NCBI GenBank assembly: GCA_046160625.1
Contig: JBJXGZ010000086.1
Location: 15,462-79,461, forward strand
DNA length: 64,000 nucleotides
From: M3007 sp046160625
GTDB lineage: Bacteria > Bacteroidota > Bacteroidia > Chitinophagales > Saprospiraceae
Direction of reading: 5' to 3'
Under the pieces are notes generated by a model. It was not told the DNA's origin. It did no database searches and saw only the letters and a program-made list of their open reading frames with translations. Below, piece after piece: positions 58,610 through 64,000 of this stretch (position 1 is the first letter of the stretch; every line of letters starts with the position of its first letter). Made by a program: the position numbers and the translations under genes.

Positions 58610-59752
58610 ATGCGTACCAATAAAGATAATCGAAGAGGCTTTCTGGCCAAATTTTCAATAGGTGTTCTGGCCATGTTGGGCTTGCCCTCTGGCGGCAAGT
58701 CAAAATCAAGCGACGATGCGGGCGAACAAAAGCCCGACACAGATCCCATTCTCGAAGTCAAGCCAATGGGCTTTGCCTGGGATACCCTCGACCCATTCCT
58801 GTTCTGTGTACACCATGAGGACAAGTTTCCAAAAGGCAATGAGGAAATGGGGCCTGCCGTCTCGCTGAAAGGCCGCAGTCTGGGCGATGATTTTATCATC
58901 AAGGACGGTTGGCGGATGTACCATGGCAAAAAAGTGCCGGGTTTCCCAGGCCACCCCCACCGGGGTTTTGAGACCATTACCGTGGTACGCGACGGTTTGG
59001 TTGACCACGCCGATTCTTTAGGCGCTTCAGGGCGATACGGCGAAGGAGACGTGCAATGGATGACAGCCGGCAAGGGGGTTCAGCACTCCGAAATGTTTCC
59101 CTTGTTGAAAAAAGACGAGGAAAATCCGATGGAGCTCTTCCAAATCTGGCTCAACCTGCCAAAGAAAAACAAGATGGTGGAGCCGCATTTCAAAATGCTC
59201 TGGGGCAGTAAAATCCCGAAACTTAAGCATACCGATCCTGGCGGAAAAACCACCGAAGTAGAGGTGATTGCAGGTAAATTGCACGAGCACATCGCCCCAG
59301 CTCCGCCACCCGATTCATGGGCTGCCGATGCATCAAACGAGGTGGCTATTTTAAATATAAAATTGGTGCCAGGTGCCACATTCACCATTCCGAAAGCGAG
59401 TAAGGGCATAAATCGTTGCTTGTATTTCTATTTGGGCAATCAAATAACCCTGGCCGGGAAAGTGATCGAAAAATACCATGCTGTGGTGGTCAATGCTTCG
59501 GTGGATTTGACCATTGTAAATGGCGATTCAGAAGCGAGAATTCTCGTCCTGCAAGGTCGGCCCATCGGCGAAACAGTGATCCAATACGGGCCATTTGTGA
59601 TGAACACCAAAGAAGAAATACAACAAGCATTTGAAGATTACCACGCCACGAAGTTTGGCGGCTGGCCCTGGAGCAGGTACGATCAGGTACACGATCGCGG
59701 GGAGGGGCGTTTTGCCAGGCATGCTGACGGGACGGTGGAAATTGGAGCCTGA
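58610..59752 (+). CDS. Pirin-family cupin protein with Tat-like signal
   Basis: A 380-residue protein. The N-terminus DNRRGFLAKFSIGVLAMLGLP has a twin-arginine-like motif and a hydrophobic core, so it may be exported folded. The cupin part has GHPHRGFETITVVRDGLVDHAD and GDVQWMTAGKGVQHSEMFP with the metal-ligand His and Glu residues of pirins, then ELFQIWLNLPKKNKMVEPHF. A second cupin domain ends with LQGRPIGETVIQYGPFVMNT, as in quercetinase-type pirins. It is longer than cytoplasmic pirins (about 290 aa) mainly because of the leader and a charged linker. ATG 58610 is chosen. Confidence 0.88.
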   Translation: MRTNKDNRRGFLAKFSIGVLAMLGLPSGGKSKSSDDAGEQKPDTDPILEVKPMGFAWDTLDPFLFCVHHEDKFPKGNEEMGPAVSLKGRSLGDDFIIKDGWRMYHGKKVPGFPGHPHRGFETITVVRDGLVDHADSLGASGRYGEGDVQWMTAGKGVQHSEMFPLLKKDEENPMELFQIWLNLPKKNKMVEPHFKMLWGSKIPKLKHTDPGGKTTEVEVIAGKLHEHIAPAPPPDSWAADASNEVAILNIKLVPGATFTIPKASKGINRCLYFYLGNQITLAGKVIEKYHAVVVNASVDLTIVNGDSEARILVLQGRPIGETVIQYGPFVMNTKEEIQQAFEDYHATKFGGWPWSRYDQVHDRGEGRFARHADGTVEIGA

Positions 59753-59810
59753 GGAAGTAAACCCTAGGGGAATCAGGTTTTTTTGATTTTCAAATATCAC
59801 TTCTAAATAT

Positions 59811-60188
59811 TCATACATCTGCTCTGAGCGCTCCCCCACCCTTCACCAACCGATTATTTTCATCCGGAAATACCGCCGTGCCCCGAAAGTCCTTAGCCTC
59901 CTCAGGCGTCATGTACGCGTAGGAAATGATAATAACAATATCCCCCACCTGCACACGACGTGCCGCCGCGCCATTGAGGCAAATAACCCCGCTGCCGCGC
60001 TCACCGCGAATGGTGTAGGTCTCGAAACGCTCGCCGTTGTTGTTGTTCACGATCTGCACTTTCTCGCCTTCAATCATATTTGCCGCCTCCATCAAATCTT
60101 CATCAATGGTTATACTGCCGACATAGTTCAGGTCGGCTTGCGTGACGCGGACGCGGTGTATTTTGCTTTTGAAAACTTCGATGAACAT
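59811..60188 (-). CDS. panD: Aspartate 1-decarboxylase precursor
   Basis: A 125-residue pyruvoyl enzyme that makes beta-alanine for pantothenate and CoA. MFIEVFKSKIHRVRVTQADLNYVGSITID contains the Gly24-Ser25 self-cleavage site; GERFETYTIRGERGSG and NGAAARRVQVGDIVIIISYA are the family motifs. ATG 60188 is the standard start; the upstream extension is not conserved-looking. No panB or panC is nearby. Confidence 0.96.
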   Translation of the reverse strand: MFIEVFKSKIHRVRVTQADLNYVGSITIDEDLMEAANMIEGEKVQIVNNNNGERFETYTIRGERGSGVICLNGAAARRVQVGDIVIIISYAYMTPEEAKDFRGTAVFPDENNRLVKGGGALRADV

Positions 60189-60352
60189 GCTTTTCTTTTT
60201 CTGGCTTCGGAAAACAACCAAAGCGTGTATTCGGTTGCAAAAGTAGAGCCTCCCGGCAAAGTCAAGGCCGAAAGTTTGACATGACAATTTTCCAAGATCG
60301 ACAAACGTTTGGGTGCTCCAAAGATTAAACCATTCAATTTCACAGATTTAAA

Positions 60353-61336
60353 ATGAAAAACAACCTCCTACTCGTGCTACTCGCACTCCTTTGCCAATCC
60401 CTCACTGCTCAGGTAATGGGCAATTACGGCGAAAAACAGCAGACCTACCAAAACATCGTGCCCAATGCTCAGTATCGCGCTGTGCCCAAGGCTGCGTATT
60501 TTGTCGGCGACAACCAGATTGAGATCAGCGTCAATACGCTTTACAACCAAAAAGCCAGTGCATACACGGCTATTTTCAGCGTAACGCAGGCTGGAAAAAC
60601 TGCAGATGAGACCAACACAGTGCTCAATGCCCGTCTTGCAGGCCTCCTTGCCGATCTCAAAGGCCTGGGCATTTCCGATGCCGATATCTATGTGGATATG
60701 GTAAATTTTTTGCCAAAATACGAGTACGATGTGAGCAAAAAACTGTTTTCGCGCAAGACGTACACCGAAATACCCAAGGGCTTTGAGTTGCAGAAAAACA
60801 TCCACATACGGTATACCGATCCGACATTGTTGGAGCGTATTGTGACCGCTGCAGCCCGACAAGAAATCTACGACATAGTCAAGGTGGATTACTTCGTCAA
60901 AGACTCCGAAAGTATATACTCCCAATTGCGAGAAACAACTTTCAAGTATCTAAAAAACATTGAAAATCAATACAAAACACTTGGCATCCAACTCGATTCT
61001 GCCTACAAGGTCAGCGCCGAAAATGCCTGGGTGGCCTACCCGATCAATCGCTACGAAAGTTATCAGGCCTTCAGCACCCAGCGCCTCGACATAGACGAAA
61101 ACAGCAAGGTGCATTCCGCCGACAAGATTACCTCGCGTTTTTATAACGCTGTGCCAGCCAACGATTACGACATCGTTATCAACCCGGAAATACTCGAGCC
61201 TGCGGTGCAATTTTCCTACAACCTTGTGGTGCGTTTCAGTCTGCCAGAGCGAGTACCTGCGGAGAAAACAGTCGTGAAGAAAGAATTCCTGCTGGTTACG
61301 CCTAATGGGGAGGTCAAGACTTTGAAAATTGAGTAG
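60353..61336 (+). CDS. Exported SIMPL-domain (DUF541-like) protein
   Basis: A 327-residue protein with signal peptide MKNNLLLVLLALLCQSLTAQ. The body (EISVNTLYNQKASAYTAIFSVTQ, ADLKGLGISDADIYVDMVNFLPKYEY, NIHIRYTDPTLLERIVTAAARQ) resembles SIMPL domains, beta-rich periplasmic or surface proteins of unknown biochemistry. The C-terminal NLVVRFSLPER...VTPNGEVKTLKIE has no T9SS signal. Assignment is by pattern and moderately sure. Confidence 0.75.
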   Translation: MKNNLLLVLLALLCQSLTAQVMGNYGEKQQTYQNIVPNAQYRAVPKAAYFVGDNQIEISVNTLYNQKASAYTAIFSVTQAGKTADETNTVLNARLAGLLADLKGLGISDADIYVDMVNFLPKYEYDVSKKLFSRKTYTEIPKGFELQKNIHIRYTDPTLLERIVTAAARQEIYDIVKVDYFVKDSESIYSQLRETTFKYLKNIENQYKTLGIQLDSAYKVSAENAWVAYPINRYESYQAFSTQRLDIDENSKVHSADKITSRFYNAVPANDYDIVINPEILEPAVQFSYNLVVRFSLPERVPAEKTVVKKEFLLVTPNGEVKTLKIE

Positions 61337-61337
61337 T

Positions 61338-61579
61338 GGGGTTTACCGCCAACATAGATTATCCCGAATTTTGACCACTCTCTGATTTTGTTTGATTGAT
61401 GATTGACGAGTACATGATTGTTGATTTTTGATGTAAATGGACGATCTAATTATTGACGATGGTGGCACATCGGCCATTATCAATCCACCATTCCATCAAA
61501 AATCAACAATCATGTACTCGTCAATCATCAATCAAAGAAATCTCAAAATTCAGGATAATCCATATCTGCGGTAAACCCC
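61338..61579. repeat. ~240-bp imperfect palindrome (MITE-like)
   Basis: The ends GGGGTTTACCGC (61338-61349) and GCGGTAAACCCC (61568-61579) are exact inverse copies. Next to them GATTATCCCGAATTTTGA pairs with TCAAAATTCAGGATAATC with one mismatch. The inner arms 61391-61433 and 61494-61536 are 43 bases with perfect complementarity. The 60-base centre carries no gene. This fills most of the 323-base gap before asnS; the remainder holds the asnS promoter. Confidence 0.8.
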
Positions 61580-61631
61580 TATCGTTTAAAAATTACCCTT
61601 TACCTACCCTTTCAAAATCGAGGTTTTAGCC

Positions 61632-61639
61632 TACTTTTG
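61632..61639 (+). promoter_or_regulatory. -7 element of asnS
   Basis: TACTTTTG matches TAnnTTTG, 20 bases before ATG 61660; the -33 match is weak (T-rich). Confidence 0.5.
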
Positions 61640-61659
61640 CGGCTCTTTTTTAAAAAAAC

Positions 61660-63576
61660 ATGTCGAAAAGAATAAAAATCGCCGAGATTCTCCAAACAGA
61701 GCCTGTTGGAACCCAAGTCACCATTAAAGGCTGGGTCAAAGCCTTCCGCAACAACCAGTTTATCGCCCTCAACGACGGCTCAACGTCCAACAACCTGCAA
61801 GTGGTGGTGGATTTTGAAAACTCGGACGAAGCCACGCTCGCCCGTATCAAGTTCGGCGCCGCCATCAGCGCCACGGGACTGCTGATCGAAAGTCTGGGCA
61901 AAGGGCAAAAAGTAGAAGTAAAAGCCACCCAAATAGAAATCCTCGGCGATTGTAACCCCGACGAATTCCCGCTGCAACCAAAGAAGCAAAGCCTCGAGTT
62001 TTTGCGTGAAAATGCCCACTTGCGTTTTCGTACGAACACTTTTGCTGCTGTGTTCCGCATTCGTCACGCAATGGCATTTGCGATTCATAAATTCTTCAAT
62101 GACAAGGGGTTCTATTACCTGCACACACCCGTCATCACGGCCAGCGATGCGGAGGGCGCTGGAGAAATGTTCCGCGTAACGACGCTTGATATAAAACGAA
62201 TACCTCTCAAAAACCAAAAGTTTGATGAGGTTGCAGAGATTTACTTTAATAGATTAATCTCCCTTTTTGAATCAATAGATCCGAATTATCGAGGTCTAAT
62301 AAATTCATTGGAAAAAAAATTAAAGAAGGTCGACCCAGATTTAACTTTTAAAAAATTAATCACTTCTGATATAGGTAAGATTTTCCAACTTGCTGACAAT
62401 TCTACATTTATACAAGATAGAAGCATCTCAATTGAAATTAAGAAAATCAGGATGTTGCTTCAACAGCACCGTTTTTATACAGATAAAACATCAAAAAAAC
62501 ATATACCAATTTATGGCTTGCCTGATTGGATATTACAAGAGGTTTTGCCAAAATCATCAAACCCAAATCTATTCAGAGGAGCTTATAGAATCAAGGATGT
62601 CAAAAAACATGAAAGTCTTTCCCTTTGTTTCTTTAACTATAAGCTTATAGATAAAGAGTTAAGAGGGCTTCCCTATGATAGTGTTGAAGTTAACTTTGAC
62701 AATGACTTTTTTGGGCGCAGCACCAACCTCACTGTTTCCGGACAATTGGAAGGCGAATTGGCCGCTATGGCGCTAGGAGAAATTTACACATTCGGCCCCA
62801 CTTTTCGTGCCGAAAACTCCAACACCACCCGCCACCTGGCCGAGTTCTGGATGATTGAACCAGAGGTTGCTTTCAACGACCTCCAAGACAATATGAACCT
62901 TGCCGAGGAGATGTTGCAATACGTCATTCGCTATGCCCTAGAGCATTGCGCCGATGATTTAAAGATTCTGGAAGAGCGCCTCATCGAAGAAGAAAAAAAC
63001 AAGCCGCAGGATCAGCGCAGCGAAATGTCCCTGACCGAAAAATTGCGTTTTGTAATTGACAATGAGTTTGTCAGGATTACCTACACGGAAGCAATTGATA
63101 TCCTGAAAAACTCTACGCCGAACAAAAAGGGCAAATTCCAATATCCGGTAGAAGGCTGGGGCACTGACCTGCAAAGCGAGCACGAGCGATACTTGGTAGA
63201 AAAACATTTCAAAAAACCAGTCATCCTGACCAATTACCCTGCTGCCATTAAAGCGTTTTATATGCGCCAAGACGAGCCGAAAGAAGGTGTTCCCGGGCCT
63301 ACGGTCTCGGCTATGGATATCCTGTTCCCAGGCATCGGCGAAATCGTGGGCGGCTCACAACGCGAAGAACGCTACGACCGTCTTGTACAGCGGATGAAGG
63401 AAATGCACATACCGGAACACGAACTTTCCTGGTATCTCGACACGCGGCGTTTTGGCACCGCCCCGCATGCAGGCTTTGGCCTTGGTTTTGAACGGCTTAT
63501 ACTTTTCGTTACCGGAATGACAAATATTCGCGACGTGATCGCGTTTCCGAGGTATCCGGGCAGCGCGGAATTCTGA
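61660..63576 (+). CDS. asnS: Asparaginyl-tRNA synthetase with a ~155-residue insertion
   Basis: A 638-residue class IIb synthetase that charges tRNA-Asn. The N-terminal OB-fold (IKGWVKAFRNNQFIALNDGS) and the catalytic core are intact: ITASDAEGAGEMFRVTTLD, then DFFGRSTNLTVSGQLEGELAA, motif 2 TFRAENSNTTRH and motif 3 GFGLGFERLILF. Ordinary AsnRS has about 460-480 residues and only a short linker (about 20 aa) between the V-T-T-L-D and DFFG segments. Here residues of about 187-342 (AT-rich DNA, about 62215-62690) are extra, in frame, Lys/Ile-rich and unlike anything I recognise. The rest of the gene has normal composition and no other defect. Confidence 0.95.
   Translation: MSKRIKIAEILQTEPVGTQVTIKGWVKAFRNNQFIALNDGSTSNNLQVVVDFENSDEATLARIKFGAAISATGLLIESLGKGQKVEVKATQIEILGDCNPDEFPLQPKKQSLEFLRENAHLRFRTNTFAAVFRIRHAMAFAIHKFFNDKGFYYLHTPVITASDAEGAGEMFRVTTLDIKRIPLKNQKFDEVAEIYFNRLISLFESIDPNYRGLINSLEKKLKKVDPDLTFKKLITSDIGKIFQLADNSTFIQDRSISIEIKKIRMLLQQHRFYTDKTSKKHIPIYGLPDWILQEVLPKSSNPNLFRGAYRIKDVKKHESLSLCFFNYKLIDKELRGLPYDSVEVNFDNDFFGRSTNLTVSGQLEGELAAMALGEIYTFGPTFRAENSNTTRHLAEFWMIEPEVAFNDLQDNMNLAEEMLQYVIRYALEHCADDLKILEERLIEEEKNKPQDQRSEMSLTEKLRFVIDNEFVRITYTEAIDILKNSTPNKKGKFQYPVEGWGTDLQSEHERYLVEKHFKKPVILTNYPAAIKAFYMRQDEPKEGVPGPTVSAMDILFPGIGEIVGGSQREERYDRLVQRMKEMHIPEHELSWYLDTRRFGTAPHAGFGLGFERLILFVTGMTNIRDVIAFPRYPGSAEF
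62215..62690 (+). other. AT-rich in-frame insert inside asnS
   Basis: The insert encodes about 155 residues, starting near KFDEVAEIYFNRLISLFESI and ending near DKELRGLPYDSVEV. It has predicted helices rich in Lys, Leu and Ile in the first 100 residues and a more mixed end (YGLPDWILQEVLP, LFRGAYRIKD). It lacks intein features: no Cys/Ser at the first position and no His-Asn before a Cys/Ser/Thr at the end. Edges are approximate because AsnRS loops vary here. Confidence 0.75.
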
Positions 63577-63659
63577 GTTGTTGTCGATTTGTATATTTGG
63601 GGAATCGTTTATTGGGGGAATTGATTGCCGCCACCATGAAAAGTCATTAAAACAAGGTC

Positions 63660-63944
63660 ATGTTTAAAGGGTATTTTCGTCTGCCTACTGCCTACTGCTA
63701 CTGCCTACTGGCTACTACAGCGGCCCTCTGCCTACTGGCTTGTGGCTCCCCCAGCGCACCCCTCGATGCTGAAACACGTATGCGTATTGACTCTATTTCC
63801 AATGCTCAAATCGCCAGAGCACAAACAGAGCATGACAGCCTTTGTAAGGCCGCGCAAATCACGCAGTTGCCTCATTTTGTGGACTCTATCAAGAAGATCC
63901 GTCTTCGGGAAATTGAGGAGCAATTGAAGACGGTGCCGAGATAG
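63660..63944 (+). CDS. Small putative lipoprotein, 94 aa
   Basis: ATG 63660 opens a frame with a signal-like N-terminus and a lipobox (ALCLLACGS, Cys28), followed by a charged helical body (DAETRMRIDSISNAQIARAQ...KIRLREIEEQLKTV). The signal peptide is encoded by a CTGCCTACTG-type tandem repeat (63683-63740). No family recognised; the body looks like a genuine coiled segment. Confidence 0.6.
   Translation: MFKGYFRLPTAYCYCLLATTAALCLLACGSPSAPLDAETRMRIDSISNAQIARAQTEHDSLCKAAQITQLPHFVDSIKKIRLREIEEQLKTVPR
63683..63740. repeat. CTGCCTACTG tandem simple repeat within the lipoprotein signal sequence
   Basis: Five or six imperfect copies of CTGCCTACTG. The 10-base unit is not a multiple of three, so a change in copy number would shift the frame of the lipoprotein. 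Confidence 0.7.
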
Positions 63945-63979
63945 TGGGGATTTGAGTATTTGTTTATTTGGGGATTTGT

Positions 63980-64000
63980 GGGGGGGGGGGGGGGGGGGGG
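63980..64000. other. Run of 21 G at the right edge
   Basis: The window ends in an uninterrupted G tract. It could be a sequencing or assembly artefact at a contig end, since poly-G is a known failure signal of two-colour sequencing chemistry, or a true homopolymer. Confidence 0.8.

Noticed and set aside
62215..62690. Intein in AsnRS
   Set aside because: No Cys/Ser/Thr at a plausible first position, no terminal His-Asn, and no block A/B/F/G-like motifs; the insert is also short for an intein with an endonuclease.

Overview
The window reads as chromosome of a member of the Bacteroidota, most likely from the Saprospiraceae/Chitinophagia side of the phylum. Supporting traits are the LpxC-FabZ fusion, C-terminal signals of the type IX secretion system (types A and B), propeller-type hybrid sensor kinases, a UMF1-type MFS protein, DUF5606 and SIMPL proteins, and promoters of the Bacteroidetes form TTTG-N19/20-TAnnTTTG instead of the usual -35/-10 pair. 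No tRNA, rRNA, CRISPR array, prophage or intact insertion sequence was seen.

Layout. 0-4 kb (minus strand): an edge-truncated unknown gene, a broken DUF433/DUF5615 toxin-antitoxin-like pair, an unknown 377-aa protein and the first of four AAA ATPases with a DUF4143 tail. 4-16 kb: an unknown helical protein with a probable frameshift, a T9SS-secreted SprB-repeat protein, ATPase no. 2, a DEAD-box RNA helicase, a VCBS/ASPIC lipoprotein plus the remnant of a second one, and an arginine deiminase. 16-24 kb: a signalling cluster of two tandem propeller sensor histidine kinases, with almost identical kinase halves, and one LuxR-type response regulator. 24-34 kb: a secreted Cys-rich repeat protein, an astacin-like metalloprotease, a thioesterase, ATPase no. 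3, a glycosyltransferase, homoserine kinase and a GH20 hexosaminidase. 34-43.7 kb: an MFS transporter, ATPase no. 4, an acyl-CoA synthetase, a GbsR/MarR regulator, then truA, recR, lpxC-fabZ, lpxA and an ABC ATPase.

43.7-53.2 kb is clearly more AT-rich and entirely on the minus strand. It holds a uracil-DNA glycosylase-like protein, a DUF4406 and a DUF4386 protein, and the whole tryptophan operon in the order leader peptide-trpE-G-D-C-F-B-A-DAHP synthase. The 22-codon leader carries three consecutive Trp codons and is followed by a terminator hairpin, so the operon is very probably controlled by ribosome-mediated attenuation. The left edge of the block abuts a broken acyltransferase start, which suggests acquisition by transfer.

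53.2-64 kb: a GAF/PP2C phosphatase, frr, a DUF5606 protein, a T9SS type B protein, an HU-like protein, a Tat-signal pirin, panD, a SIMPL protein, asnS and a small lipoprotein, ending in a run of G.

Most notable: (1) asnS carries an in-frame, AT-rich insert of about 155 residues, in the loop before the conserved DFFG(R/K) segment, that I cannot assign to a family; (2) four AAA-wHTH-DUF4143 genes each carry their own, mutually different, repeat or palindrome over the promoter; (3) two unrelated families of short palindromic repeats have inserted in frame into protein genes; (4) several long inverted repeats (33.9, 45.6 and 61.4 kb) look like miniature elements.
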